Assembly: GCA_022818135.1 (NCBI GenBank)
Contig: JAFMSR010000007.1
Span: 24,059,846-24,123,845, forward strand
Reading direction: 5' to 3'
Origin: Saxidomus purpurata
Taxonomy: Eukaryota > Mollusca > Bivalvia > Venerida > Veneridae
DNA: 64,000 bases
The position numbers and the translations under genes are program-made. The notes under the pieces were generated by a model. That model was not told where the DNA came from and did no database searches. It saw only the letters and a program-made list of their open reading frames with translations. Shown here one piece after another: positions 20,701 through 28,980 of this stretch. Positions within the stretch are counted from its first letter, which is position 1, and each line of letters starts with the position of its first letter.

Positions 20701-23383
20701 ACTAGATCACTAAGTTAACATTTACATTTTTAAAGAATACCATTATTGACTAAAGATGTAAATTAAAACTAAATTAGATATATATACTATATATTGATAT
20801 ATATATATATGAAGGGTTTTCCAGATTTACAAAAAACATTTTGTCGCTAAAAACAGGGTTGTAATAGAAACAAACACATTTGTCCATGATTATTCATATG
20901 CTTATTGCATCATGCCTGATCGAATCCAGACATTGCATTCTGCAAAGTCAAATTGTAAAAACCTGTCCGGGCTGTTACTTGATGATTAAACAAAATTCTA
21001 AATAAGTTTATACTAATTTATTTAGGTCGATTGTAAAACAAGTTATCCAACTTATTTTAATCACTCTCGACACCTCATTTCTGATGGTATCCAACAACGT
21101 GAGGGTATGAGAGAAGAGAAGCCAGTTTCCTTTTTAATGCTGAGCGCCAAGCAATGGAGCTACTCGTACCATTTTTACATGTTTTGGTATGACGCGGCCA
21201 GGGAGCGAACCCATGATCTCTCGCACTCGAAGTGGACGCTCTACCAAAAGGCTATCGAGACGGTTATTTTAAATAACTTCACACCGTGTTAGTGTCCATA
21301 CTACAAATGTTTGTCATGCACAACATCCAGTGGCTAGTTTGAAGGTCATTGTCTCAAACTTGTACTGAAGGGTTTTGTTCTGGTATTTTGTGACTAGACT
21401 GCTACTTCTACATGAATAAACTAATTTTAAAATGATTTCTCACAATTGTTGCCCCATACCTTTATTATATTTCTGGGTCAAAGATCAAAAGAATATATCT
21501 CCTTATTCCAAAGAAAGAATGTTTGACAATTTAAGCCAAATGTTCACCTCATGAAGACTACATGCAATATCCATCTTTCAACTAATTATCCTCAAAGTAA
21601 AGGTCACCTTTACGATCGAAGGTTATGTTCATATATCTCCCAAACTTTTGAATGATTCATTTGAAACTGCGTAATTGTTAATGTCGTGGAGAGGATATTA
21701 ATACTATCTTTTATAATCATATAATATCTCCATAATCCTTAAAATGATTTTCATGGTTAAATGTTCATTTCAATCATGATGACAAAGGTCAATGTTACTC
21801 TAGACTTGTGATCAACCGTTATGTGATTATGTCTCCCGAACCCCTTGAAAGATTTTCATAAAACGTTGGGTCATATATTCATCTGATGCTGTCATACCGG
21901 TATCTGGATGCTGACTTCGCATTGCATTATTTAATATTTATTGCATTTATTTATTTACATCTAAATCACATAAAAAAGAAAAGCCACCAACAAAAAAACC
22001 CCCCCCCCCAAAACCAAAATCACAGTAAGAAGTGGTAATTTACGAACATTCGAATAATACTTGGTGGCCAAAGTGGATAGAGATGGGATAGCATTCTGAT
22101 ATGTCATCCCAGATCCATTCATGCAAAATATTTACATCTGCCGCCCAGTCGATTGCCATGCGTTCATTGGATGTCATGTTAATATAGTGAAGTATTTGCC
22201 AAAAGTTAAGCTTTAGAAGAATTACTTTCAAACTGCTGGAACCTTTCTGGCGGTTCAGATTGTCAAGGATTGGATTAGTGTTTTTTTTCAGAATCCGCAT
22301 TTCAAAAGCAAGTGACTCTAATGAGCCACTTTCTAAACATTATACCTGCCAAAGGGATAGGGGCTGATATGATACGTTACCAAGAATGTTTTTTAGAATG
22401 CAATGGCTAAATTACTGCTTGACTCTTGTAAACAATACAGGTCATTATTTCATTTTTTTACAGGTGATGAATTGTATATTTTAATTGTTGAATGGGATTA
22501 TTGTGATCTGATGTACAATCAATGTCACTACAGCACTTTCATCGTGTTATTAATTTTGATTAGGTAGCAATTTCCATTTACCTTAGACAAAAAGAACTGC
22601 GTTTGACAAGCAGTTTCATTCGAATTTGATAGGGTCTTTTTTTCGTTAGGGTTTGTCTTGTCGTTTGGATATCTTTTTAGTCAAATTATTGTGTGATACC
22701 TAAATGCAGAAAGTTAATAAGTACTTTAAATGGTTTATGGGGCATTTGTGACATAATACTTTCAAAATCTGTCTCAAACTTTGAATTCTAAATCGCACAT
22801 TCTGACATAAGTGTTGACGATACAACATCGATTGTAAAACTTTTCAAATCTCTTTTCCGGGAAAAATCTACAAACGCATTTCAAAGGAATTTTCTGCGTG
22901 CTTACTGTACTTACGCATTCTTTGTTTGAAACAGTTCCATCACATGACCGTTATTCACATGACACCAGCGATGCGATAACCTCGCTCCGGAGTATTAAAT
23001 TTTATAACAAAATAATCCATTCAAACCGTTTACATGTGCATATATTTGTCGTAGGTTGAGTCTTATTTTGATCACTATTGAAATCATTTGATTGACACCT
23101 GGCTTTATGCATTAGTAACAGTATCACAAGTATGCCTATTTTGGTAAATTCTATTTAAAATTAATAATTATTTACAGCACGTGGTATTCACATAGACAAG
23201 CCGAAAGACAGCGTACCAGAAAACACAGCAGGAACTACCGTCGGATTTACGTTTTTGGGATTTTTCTTAGGAATTGCAGTATGTGTTGGTGGATACTGTT
23301 TTATCAAAAGAAGGTCGGAAATGAAATATAGGCCTACAGGAACTCAAATGACAGAAACAGCAACAAATATCGAATACAAGTAA
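5615..23383 (+). CDS. Membrane-anchored tyrosinase-like type-3 copper protein, copy 1 (8 exons)
   Basis: The exons are 5615-5737, 5916-6037, 13438-13546, 14436-14536, 18037-18307, 18688-18875, 19923-20362 and 23178-23383. All introns are GT-AG and the phases fit, giving 519 residues. The order is: signal peptide (about 1-16); a Cys-bearing N-terminal region; CuA ligands H129, H137 and H146 (motif KGAAFLPWHR); an NPNVFLPYWDY motif in exon 5; CuB ligands H260, H264 and H287 (HNGVHNWVGG, FDPIFYMHHAF); a Cys-rich stretch in exon 7; one transmembrane helix (about 472-494); KRR; and a 22-residue tail. Known members oxidise phenols to quinones in melanin formation, immunity and shell or periostracum tanning. 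Activity and site are inferred here. The topology is type I, with the catalytic domain lumenal or extracellular. A LINE lies antisense in intron 2. Confidence 0.92.
5916..6037 (+). CDS. Tyrosinase copy 1, exon 2
   Basis: The acceptor is ttacag and the donor gtagtg; the exon has 40 codons plus two bases. It encodes an N-terminal extension ending in HQAEKI, before the conserved tyrosinase entry sequence of exon 3. Four residues differ from copy 2, all by replacement changes. Confidence 0.82.
6523..6540 (-). repeat. LINE 3' terminal microsatellite
   Basis: Three to four copies of a TATAG unit (ACTAT on the LINE strand) follow AATAAA-like sequence at the LINE 3' end. Simple-repeat tails of this sort replace poly(A) in CR1/L2/I-type elements. 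Confidence 0.75.
6783..10214 (-). CDS. LINE ORF2: AP endonuclease, reverse transcriptase and C-terminal CCHC-like cluster
   Basis: The frame is open for 1143 codons from the TTG at 10212-10214. It is actually open back to the ORF1 TAG at 10257, adding 14 codons and no ATG. The endonuclease shows TWNVEG (catalytic N7), LQETW (E34), SGDLNSRT and ESDHLPL. The RT shows VAFVDFQKAFDSVN, LRQGCSLSPILFS and the active-site FADD (746-749). Near residue 1065 is a CCYCEC...H...C cluster typical of CR1/Jockey/I-like ORF2 tails. It performs target-primed reverse transcription. The first in-frame ATG (M67) would remove N7 and E34, so AUG reinitiation there would give a dead endonuclease. TTG may instead be a mutated ATG. 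Confidence 0.9.
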   Translation of the reverse strand: MKFITWNVEGLRNKLIQTGVNEFLAYYDVIGLQETWELSHDFCAEYFSGFSIFSCNATRSTRGGRNMGGLIVLIKNTIVNFCKRICHTFEFGILIRFDKTLFSLNTDVIYCSLYFPPEGSVFYTNRNENRIGIRTLEEMLLDENLIGLPLILSGDLNSRTANLNDFITHNDNVPYLHHLVEFLDGDIGLNRKSSDSTTNKFGRALIHFCKTYACYIVNGRLGSDHGIGEYTFINQNGSSVIDYFIVSKHLIDLITDFEVLSRTESDHLPLQLCIKSVIHNVDIQKPVTSNEKIIVLNETNKDLFVNALSQNVLNGCFADFDNLLSDPHANINDILSEFESAITTSSSKFLQCKRTKGRPKGEPWFDHECKTLKHMSREALKTFRLNRSVATLNQYLERKKTYKHTCKLKRKQFNKSYVQKLDSSIRNSKYFWGEIKKLTCPPKSEPSITPQAWFEHFSKVFASSDGGNASDESNKKFDDTVTDDNLDSIGSIIFNSPITNEEIINSIKSININKASAGNLIPEHFVYGSEILLPYMNRLFNRLFDSGEFPDSWTLSIIVPIHKKGSVNVPDNYRGISILDTLSKIYISVITKRVTFFTEAYNKMAESQAGFRAGYSTIDNAFILYAIINKYLSRKKRPIYVAFVDFQKAFDSVNRTIMYNVLKKQCLKGKLYSSILAIYNTVKGVVRTKYGHTDTFCCPIGLRQGCSLSPILFSLFINELNDLICNSGLRGIQLFPDFTEIFLLMFADDVALLADTVVGLQRQLNVLDSFCSTYKLSVNVAKTKIVVFKKGGAVARREKWKYGEHNIEVVNSFTYVGVHFTNRLSPYKMSEYTCVKAKKVLNQLLNSFAHLQEIPYDSFFKIFDTKVIPIMLYGSEIWGLNETSCCENVHIYGCKRYLNVNTGSCNDAVLGDLGRFPMYINAYKSCIKYWLHLLELGNNRYTKLCYNMLVHFDRIGHENWVTLVRKNLFRNGFGYIWEAQHVDNRQYFLNKYVQRLKDQYVQIWRNQCCSNVKLSYYKDFKLLHGKENYVSCIDIGKFRKCMATFRFSSHNLMIEQGRYYNIPSEYRYCCYCECVLEDEFHFVLICPLYNDLREKYITGYYITNPSRIKFCNLMSCTNVTTIRSLAMYLYYSFKRRTELLTSI
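10257..11450 (-). CDS. LINE ORF1 protein with a 2A-like peptide, coiled coil and RNA-binding-like domain
   Basis: The ORF encodes 397 residues from a true ATG at 11448-11450; an in-frame TAA lies about 20 bases upstream of it. The order is: basic N-terminus (RKLRKKVPK); a hydrophobic segment at about 48-65; the 2A-like motif DVELNPGP at 118-125; a heptad-rich probable coiled coil at about 131-236; and a globular part starting near 240 (CNLRVFGLPE), like the RRM/CTD part of L1-type ORF1 proteins. Such proteins chaperone the element's RNA in an RNP. In related elements 2A motifs cause ribosome skipping between G and P, which here would release a 124-residue hydrophobic leader. The stop is TAG at 10257-10259, in frame with ORF2. 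Confidence 0.88.
   Translation of the reverse strand: MGVDINTYRNRVGIFGLQVAVRKLRKKVPKYAKYNPYVRGTDIQYRAFVCSLALILSILVLGGVVHSRRYVENNLSTEYVDDCLLATVCIGMTTSPSCCLHVIQYASYTRRLLLLASDVELNPGPTIDTEMILKSIQDLNASLSNDIREVKDGVKHVQGELKRMNTEITSIKSKINRIENTQDKFERTLYSLDSKLEALEYDTDLLRNDVAGLAMNDETERDRIEMLETQINITESDRIKCNLRVFGLPEEENENVSLNSVISTNIFSILRPEDSINVDAISSARRIGDKRSDKTRMVVVKFSNFANKLKLFEYRDELRAKEIRISNDLTFIQRQEINRLRSQGFIGYYKNGKLHKTPSKDQTSGSNRIFKRAYRQTEGNRQYVNQATSEAENIIVD
11076..11099 (-). other. 2A-like ribosome-skipping motif
   Basis: The codons read D-V-E-L-N-P-G-P, an exact match to the D[VI]ExNPGP core. The motif is preceded by a Leu-rich stretch (RRLLLLAS), as is usual for active 2A peptides. Function in this element is inferred from the motif. 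Confidence 0.85.
12690..12722. repeat. C-rich tract with G-quadruplex potential on the minus strand
   Basis: Runs of C (9, 6, 5 and 3) are separated by single T or A, so the complementary strand has four or more G-runs. The matching tract in copy 2 (36994-37030) differs in length and interruptions, as expected for slippage. Confidence 0.55.
13438..13546 (+). CDS. Tyrosinase copy 1, exon 3
   Basis: The acceptor is ttcag and the donor gtacgt; the exon has one base plus 36 codons. It encodes GFRTRRELRTLSDTEW and DVIISMYE, the conserved N-terminal part of the tyrosinase domain before CuA. It is identical in the two copies. Confidence 0.88.
13974..14076 (-). mobile_element. Short TG-rich mobile element, copy-1-specific insertion
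   Basis: On the minus strand this reads (TG)n, ggtggtgtgcacttctgggt, then a G-rich stretch, then a T-rich end. It is absent from the matching site in copy 2 (about 38285-38302), which has about 14 unrelated bases instead. The same element occurs at two other sites in copy 2 (34715-34880 and 38439-38571). No long TSD is seen. It may be a non-autonomous Helitron-like or pearl-type element. The family is unassigned. Confidence 0.7.
14436..14536 (+). CDS. Tyrosinase copy 1, exon 4 (CuA site)
   Basis: The acceptor is tttgacag and the donor gtaaga. It encodes TGTLRTFGKVHGGCLPRYH and KGAAFLPWHRAFIT, with copper ligands H129, H137 and H146. The other acceptor three or four bases on would break the phase with exon 3. 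Confidence 0.88.
14627..14998. mobile_element. MITE-1 family element in intron 4
   Basis: The ends 'acactccc-ta' and 'tagggagtgcc' are inverted. The interior shares 'cagtaccgtaaaacatt', 'aaaatgaggcatttttc' and 'atcattttac' with the element at 28606-28976. The same element occurs at 38984-39354. It is non-coding and older than the duplication. Confidence 0.65.
15006..15994. mobile_element. Repeat element with internal ~165-bp tandem units and terminal hairpin, copy-1-specific
   Basis: It starts 'caagagagccaagatggccc' and ends with a hairpin at 15964-15995 whose arms are agctcac-ctggcac and gtgccag-gtgagct. Between lie about four units containing 'ctctaggccttgtggtttca' and 'ggtcataatttgaacaat', then an acggacg-rich tail. 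The empty site in copy 2 ('acataaaaactg', about 39719-39730) implies a TA or AA duplication. Architecture (tandem core, terminal hairpin, no long TIR) suggests a non-autonomous Helitron-related element. This is inferred. Confidence 0.75.
16339..17010. promoter_or_regulatory. Cluster of GGAAATTTCC-like palindromes in intron 4
   Basis: GTGGAAATTTCCAC at 16339-16352 is a perfect palindrome containing GGAAATTTCC, which fits the kappaB consensus. Related sites are gtggacatttccac (16816-16829), gggaaaatttcc (16942-16953), ggacatttcc (17001-17010) and gtggacatttcaac (16561-16574). Regulatory function is speculative. The motif could instead be a repeat remnant. Confidence 0.3.
17385..17831. repeat. 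447-bp near-perfect palindrome built of TTTCGTAAAAACGAAA units
   Basis: Arms 17385-17532 and 17684-17831 are reverse complements with one mismatch seen (ggtaccc / gggtatc). The outer arms begin 'atttcaataatgacaattcg'. Inner parts and the centre are repeats of a short self-palindromic motif 'atttcgtaaaaacgaaat'. Its open frames are artefacts of the repeat. It is conserved at 41110-41559. A further partial arm follows at 17832-17896. It is probably a foldback/MITE-like element. Confidence 0.85.
18037..18307 (+). CDS. Tyrosinase copy 1, exon 5
   Basis: The acceptor is ttttag and the donor gtgcgt; the exon has one base plus 90 codons. It encodes FEEEMRKINPNVFLPYWDY, which packs beside the copper pair in the family, then SNCFFGNCDG and a Cys-bearing loop. 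It is identical in both copies. Confidence 0.92.
18688..18875 (+). CDS. Tyrosinase copy 1, exon 6 (CuB site)
   Basis: The acceptor is attatag and the donor gtttgc. It encodes EVLHNGVHNWVGGDMS and FDPIFYMHHAFIDYIW, with CuB ligands H260, H264 and H287. One residue (A273) is R in copy 2. Confidence 0.92.
19923..20362 (+). CDS. Tyrosinase copy 1, exon 7 (Cys-rich region)
   Basis: The acceptor is tttcag; the donor gtatga lies after one base of the last codon. It encodes the post-CuB region CGYVDIENDY, WAFDYMPIKNG, then PSCPDNCNGAYLSC and a charged linker of about 60 residues leading to the membrane segment. The run of nine A at about 20179-20187 keeps the frame open here. It is eight A in copy 2. 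Confidence 0.88.
20455..20690. repeat. CCGTCCGTCC-type interspersed repeat in intron 7
   Basis: A (GTCC)n-rich start is followed by 'gacagagttatgcccctttt' and 'attctgacaaagc', ending near 'tgttctgctgaacacccat'. Related copies are at 44164-44400 and 59262-59665. It is non-coding. Confidence 0.6.
21100..21300 (-). mobile_element. tRNA-derived SINE in intron 7
   Basis: On the minus strand a tRNA-like head has an A-box-like TAGCCTTTTGGTAGAGCG and a B-box-like GGTTCGCTCCC. A body with 'ttgcttggcgctcagcatt' follows, the pattern of a SINE family common in molluscs. The promoter boxes carry substitutions. The same copy is at 44801-45000. Confidence 0.7.
23178..23383 (+). CDS. Tyrosinase copy 1, exon 8 (transmembrane segment and tail)
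   Basis: The acceptor is tttacag; the exon has two bases plus 67 codons and TAA. VGFTFLGFFLGIAVCVGGYC is a clear hydrophobic helix, followed by FIKRR as stop-transfer and a short tail ending NIEYK. The helix makes the protein a type I membrane protein rather than a secreted one. Confidence 0.9.
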
Positions 23384-24371
23384 CGTTTAGAAGTAAACGG
23401 ATATATTATTGCTTTAAACAGGATTTTTAACAATGTTATCTTAATACAAAAATGTGCCCTGTTTCAATCATTTGGTAACCTTGATGTAAAGGATAAGTAT
23501 TATCAATTTTGAAAAATAATACCTTATCCCATTTTGTTGTAGAGATGTCCCTTTATTGAAACAAATGTATGCAACCATTCAACAAGATGTTGCGCGTGAG
23601 TAAGAATGTCATGTACATAACGTCATTTTCATTTCTTCCAAGGACTTTACACAGATTGTTCGTTTGTGTTGTTCATATGCAACAGACCATGTTCGTATCA
23701 CATTACATTTTAGATGATGTTTGTTTTTATATTTGATAATTCTAATTATTCTTAGACATGGAAATCATTTATGTCAAATAGACAATTATACTAAGGTCCA
23801 GTGTCAATTGCGAGGACATCTGTTCGTATAACTTCGACTTAATGTGCTGTTTCGCTTGATACAGGCCTGTATTGCTTAGGGTCTTGTAGCCGATGAATAC
23901 ATGACATTGTATATGTTTCATTGTGTGTTGCACATAGTCTTAATGAAATTCCCTTGGGACGTGCCTTCACAAAATGTCATCATTAACTCTAAAGGTGATA
24001 GGTATTTGCTAACATGAAACACTTGTACACTGAGATGACCATAACGCTGCATATGATTGCTGTGCGAAGTATTTGCACACATATTTGAAACATTGGATGA
24101 ACATTTTTATACAACATACGGAAATCCGTAGACACTTATCGGTATAATTCAACTGTCATCAGCAGTGAGTTAATACCTCCGTTCTTAGAAAAGTATTGAG
24201 ATAGTTTGACCTCACCTCAGAAATTGAAACTGCATGCAGTACTCTTGATATCATCCTCGGAACCCCCGTTAAATATTCTGTTACCACTCCTGTATTTCCG
24301 ATGAAGCATTGTAAAAAGGGGAACGTGGGTATTCGACGATTCATATGTACTTTTGCACGCAGAAATACTGC

Positions 24372-24611
24372 AATGTGTACCTTGTCTGTTGACATTTGTC
24401 ATAGATAGAGGATTAATTCAATGTGTATCTTGTTTGTTTCCTTGTGTCATAGTTGGAGGTTTCAATTAATGTTTACTTTGTCTGTTGCCTTGTGTCATAG
24501 TTGAATGATTCATTAAATGTGTACCTTGTCTGTTGCTTTTTGTTATGGTTGGGGGTTTCATTAAAGGTGTACCTTATCTGTTGCAGTTTGTCATAGTTGG
24601 AGGGTTCTTTC
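24372..24611. repeat. Five-unit 48-bp tandem repeat
   Basis: Units start at 24372, 24420, 24468, 24516 and 24564. Each contains 'gtgtaccttgtctgttg' and 'tgtcatagttggagg' with substitutions but no length change. It lies about 1 kb downstream of the tyrosinase stop. Copy 2 has the same five units at 48025-48264. Confidence 0.85.
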
Positions 24612-25140
24612 ATTGGTATGAATGAGTGTTGTATTTCATGGTGTTTCGGGGTAATTTTATTTATTTTATCTTTTTATTTTGTTGAGTATTTCTCGTACGT
24701 AACAAAAAAATTTAAAGGGTATATCCTAAAAAAGCAAATACTTTCTCAAAGTGTTAAAAACGATATAAATGTACGCAAATTTACACATGTATGCACATTT
24801 CAACAATTTTAATATCAGATATCAAACATATCTCGTTTGTGCACAGAACGGTAATGTTCCGATTTTAAAAATAAACTACAAAAAGGGTTTACAGAATAAC
24901 AGTACGTATATTTGTACTAATTTTACCTATGTTTGTCTGAATTTTAGCGGAAACTATGAGACTTTCAATTATTCGAATAAATTATGTTTCGAAATTTATT
25001 CAAATTGCACAAAATTTTAGAGTATGCCATCTAATAAATCTCTTTAGAGGCATATATGAGATACATCAAAGAACTATCGATCCTACAACAATAATCTATA
25101 TTATAAATAGTCTCTCTCACTGCAAGTAATGTGCTTTTTA

Positions 25141-25680
25141 TACCCTCGAACACAATTTGTAAGGGGGGGGGGTAAACTGGATTCAGCTTGTATGTATGTC
25201 CGTCTATCCGTCCGTCCGTCCGTGTCTGTAGACGGAATCTTGTGGACACTAAATCTCCAAAACCCCTGGTCAGAATTTAATGATACTTAGTGATATGTAC
25301 CATGCTTAGTTATGCATGGTCCATGTTCCGGGTCACTAGGTCAAAGGTTTATGTCACAGGAGCTCGCGATAGAAAAAGCTTGTGCGCTCTTAATCTCCAA
25401 AAGTCACAATTTAATGATATTTTACAGAAGTGATAAGTACCATGCATAGCTGTGTATGGTCCATGTTTTGGGTCACTATGTCAAGGTCATAGGGGCTCGA
25501 CATAATAAAATCTTATGCGCTCTAAATCTCCAAAACCCCTGTTCAGAATTTAATTATACTTCACACAAGTGATAAGTACCATGCCTTATGTTGTGTATGG
25601 TCCAATAATAAAAGCATCAAATGTTACATAGATTTTATAAATTGCTCGGGGGGGGGGTGTATTTATCACCTTCAATGATA
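25141..25680. repeat. Interspersed repeat with about three ~140-bp internal units
   Basis: It starts near 'ataccctcgaacacaatttg' with a G-run and a CCGTCCGTCC stretch. It continues with units containing 'ctccaaaacccctg.tcag', 'gtgataagtaccatgc' and 'gggtcactaggtcaa', and ends near a G-run before 'tgtatttatcacc'. Copy 2 (48797-49645) has about five units, so the copies differ by unit loss or gain. Confidence 0.75.
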
Positions 25681-26040
25681 GTTGTTTCTATTGTATTGTG
25701 TTTTAAACAACCATTTGTTTATATTCTCAGTCACTGTTTATTAATTCGACATGTATACATATGAAAATACTATCATTTCACTGAAACAGCTCTTGAACTG
25801 TTGTTATTTCTACATATTCTTCTTGCATCTTTCATTATGTTTCATTACATGTTGCAGTGGGCACAAACTTGCAAATGTCTTCATTTAATCTGGTTATAAA
25901 AAAAATTTACTGGACTGTTGTGATTTTAGTGTACATCATATTCCAGTTTACATTATCGCAAATCATCAAACTTTTTTTCCCATTTATATAATGTTTTTTT
26001 TAATGTATTACAATACTTAACAAAATTACTTTTAGTGATA

Positions 26041-26042
26041 GA

Positions 26043-26078
<36 letters not shown>

Positions 26079-26395
26079 CTCTTTATTTAAAGAAGCTAGC
26101 TCATTAAGCATATGTACATAAAGCAACACATTTCTTATCTACTATGAGGCCTTCTATTAACAATAATAATACACAATTGAGAAAAACTATAATCATACAT
26201 CAACTAAGACAAACTAACACAACACATGCACACACACACGCACACGCACACACACGTACACTCACATACACACTAAAACTATCGAGCAGAACTTCATTAT
26301 TATATTATACAATCATTTACTGTGTAATATATATATTTTTTATTCATTTATAGTAATGACTCATGCACTGTCAACGATGGGGTATCGTTAAAGTA
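26041..26395 (-). mobile_element. 3' end fragment of a second LINE with (TTA)n tail
   Basis: On the minus strand the sequence runs through a (TG)n stretch and 'gcttctttaaataaagag' into a (TTA)n tail, shown on the + strand as (TAA)n at about 26047-26080. The longer inverted copy at 29875-30365 shows the end of a reverse-transcriptase-like frame, of which this copy has lost about 190 bp. Copy 2 has it at 50021-50370. Confidence 0.65.
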
Positions 26396-26479
26396 AGAGA
26401 TTTTCGCGAGTGTTGTATTTCCTCGAAATTAGATTACCGCGAATATGTATATCTATATCTAAGTAAACGATTTATGAAA

Positions 26480-26700
26480 TCTAAGTAAAAAAAAGCAACA
26501 ATTAGTTTTGAATAAAACTTTTTAGTTGGTTAAACCGATTTACTTGTTAAAAATAAAAAAGTAACAAAAAAAAAAAATTGTCAAAAAAATTTTATATAAA
26601 AAAAAAAAAAAAAATGGTTGATTAAAAAAAAAAAAAAAAAAGAAAAAAAAATTTTTTTTTTTTGTTGTTTTGTTTTATTTTTTTTTTTTTTTTTTTTTTG
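26480..26700. repeat. Poly(A)/poly(T) low-complexity tract
   Basis: Long A and T runs are interrupted by single bases. The matching place in copy 2 (50430-50660) is ordinary A+T-rich sequence with a G-run. The copies therefore disagree here more than anywhere else, and this tract may be poorly assembled. Confidence 0.6.
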
Positions 26701-28600
26701 GCGCTCATAATGTACAATTTATCACCAGAATGTATAAGACATACAATATTTCATAAATACAATGTACATTTCGTACATTAAAATCAAACAGTCTAAGGCA
26801 ATACTTGAAACTAATTAGCTTAACCTGGCAATTACGTAACTGTTGCAACTTCTATTACGTGGTATTCTTGATAAGAACGATCGATTGGATAAGATAAGAT
26901 CGATTGGAATGATCCCGCGAAAGCTTATAGCCGCGAAAATGCCTTAGGCTAATTTAATTAAAATTGTTTTTAAAATGCGAAATATAGTATCCGCGAAAGT
27001 TTCCAGGTTTACAGCATATTGATTGCATCGTTCGTTTGTCCGTCCTTCCGCAAGGCTTTTGTGCGGAACATAATTTCAAAAAGGCATTGAAGGAAATCAG
27101 TTGATACTTCGTAATTATTATTTTGATAGAGAACCATATGAGGAAACCCAATGAACTAGAAACAAAATTCTAACTTCATTATTTATACAGCCTTACTGCC
27201 TTTAGACTTTTTTATTGTGCAGATCATAACTGGGACAATACTGAATGGAATCAATAAACATTTCTATATTTGTAGAAGATAAAAGAAAAAGTGCAGTGTC
27301 AAAGAATCATGACTGTAGCTTCATTGTATTTAGAGTTATTGTCCTTAGCTACTGATTCTTCATATACTGACAACTGAAGGAAAATGAGAGAAAATGCACA
27401 AAATCATATTGTTAGCTTCATTTATTTAGGTATGCCCTTAGCGTCTTTGTCTTTTGCAGAGCATTTATGGAATCAACTGATATTTCATATATATCCTTGT
27501 GCAGAGAAAACCTAAAGGATATTGAAGAATATTAACTGATTTTTCATAAATTAAAACAGGAAAATGAGAGGAAATGTACCACAAAACATAACTTTAGCTT
27601 TGTTAGTTTTAGAGTTATTCCCTTAGTTTCTTTGTCGTTAGCAAAACTTAACATAGAAACGTATTGAATTAATAAACTTATACTTTTAGGGCTGTTATAT
27701 CAATAAAATATACATGTATTATGATTATTCTGCTCACGTATAAATGACCCATTAAATTCGAAAAACCAACTTGTTTTATACTTCGCGGAAAATCATGGAA
27801 TTAAATGACTGATTTGATCTTGTTTACTGGTGAAAATAGTTTGCGTTTGTTGATTGCTTTATGCAAAAGAGTGCGACTTGTCATTCCTGTTTTGCGAAAT
27901 AAAATTAACATTATCCAAAATTATAGTCGCTCATAATTTAGTTTTGATGAACATGATACTATTAACAGCTCTGGACGGTACGAAACAACGATTTTACACT
28001 GCAAAATGTGTGTATTATGTAAAAATTGTTTGGCAATTCTTTTCTACTCTATTTTTGTTTACAGTGAGTTCATTTCGTCATTTTGTTATTACGAATAGGT
28101 ATAAATGTATAAACGTCTCATTGCATAAAATAGGGGAGTTAGTCTGAGATCTATATGGAGTCGAAGTCGAGTCTATTTACTTAGTTAGATGTGTTGAGTT
28201 AAATCAAGTTGGGTTCAGTTAGGAGTCAAAAATTAACTAAAAATATTACGGACTCTGAAACTATTTGACATAATATAATTTTGGCTTTGGACAAAATCAT
28301 AACACGGCGCTGAGTGTTTATACCTGGAAATGATGTTTAAGTTGAATTGTACATAAAGTTTTGCATTTTAAATAAATCTCTGTGTGTTTGAAACGATGGA
28401 CTTTCTCAAATCATTGCAACCCATTAGCGTACATGTCGTGTTACATTGGTCTGATATTTAAGGCCGGACTTTTCAAGTCGTTGACATTTTTGCGTGCTTT
28501 AAAATGAAAACTTCTTAAAAAAAAAAAAGTTTATGGATAACATGAATACACCAGGGGTCGTATTCCAGTAGCATCTTAAATGATTTCTTAAGTATTTTAA
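26701..28600. other. Intergenic sequence, no gene recognised
   Basis: A+T-rich sequence shared with copy 2 (50661-52540). Short frames only, and no domain. The part at 28070-28190 is the block found inverted at 29535-29665. Confidence 0.5.
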
Positions 28601-28601
28601 C

Positions 28602-28980
28602 TTAAAAGAGACATACCCTATAACTGATGTCAACCTAAATGACCTCCAAAACATAAATAAAAGAATCTTCGGAAATATTATAACTTAACCTTAAAGTTTC
28701 AGCAATGCTTTTCCAGTCATTATCGATAAAATCAGCGGTTTAAAATATGATGCAGTACCGTAAACCATTTAATAATCTATGTAGAGTTGTTGTTGTGCAA
28801 TTAATTGGTGGATGCGATTAATTACAGAAGGCCTCTATATTGATAAATTGTGGTAAAATGAGGCATTTTTCGCCATAGGTTCTTCTTTGAAATTGTATTT
28901 ATTTATCATTTTACGTTCATTGAACACGTAATCTAAGTTTCGAGAATATAATCTGCTAAATGTAGGGAGTGCCCCTTTAA
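28602..28980. mobile_element. MITE-1, TTAA-flanked
   Basis: TTAA lies at 28602-28605 and 28977-28980. The ends agree with the inverted pair AGGGRCAYWCCCTA / TAGGGAGTGCCCCT. The interior is non-coding. Copy 2 retains only its first 40 or so bases before the duplication boundary near 52590. Confidence 0.75.

Larger units (their letters stand above)
833..28660. repeat. Segmental duplication, copy 1
   Basis: From about 833 the sequence matches the segment beginning near 30366, in the same order and orientation, up to about 28660, which corresponds to about 52590. All eight tyrosinase exons and most intron sequence are shared with only scattered differences. Copy 1 is longer mainly because of the LINE at 6523-11930 and the repeat element at 15006-15994. 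The order is a direct tandem duplication. Confidence 0.9.

Noticed and set aside
26144..26353. Frame with a His/Thr repeat
   Set aside because: Translation of a CA microsatellite in the 3' UTR of a LINE fragment.
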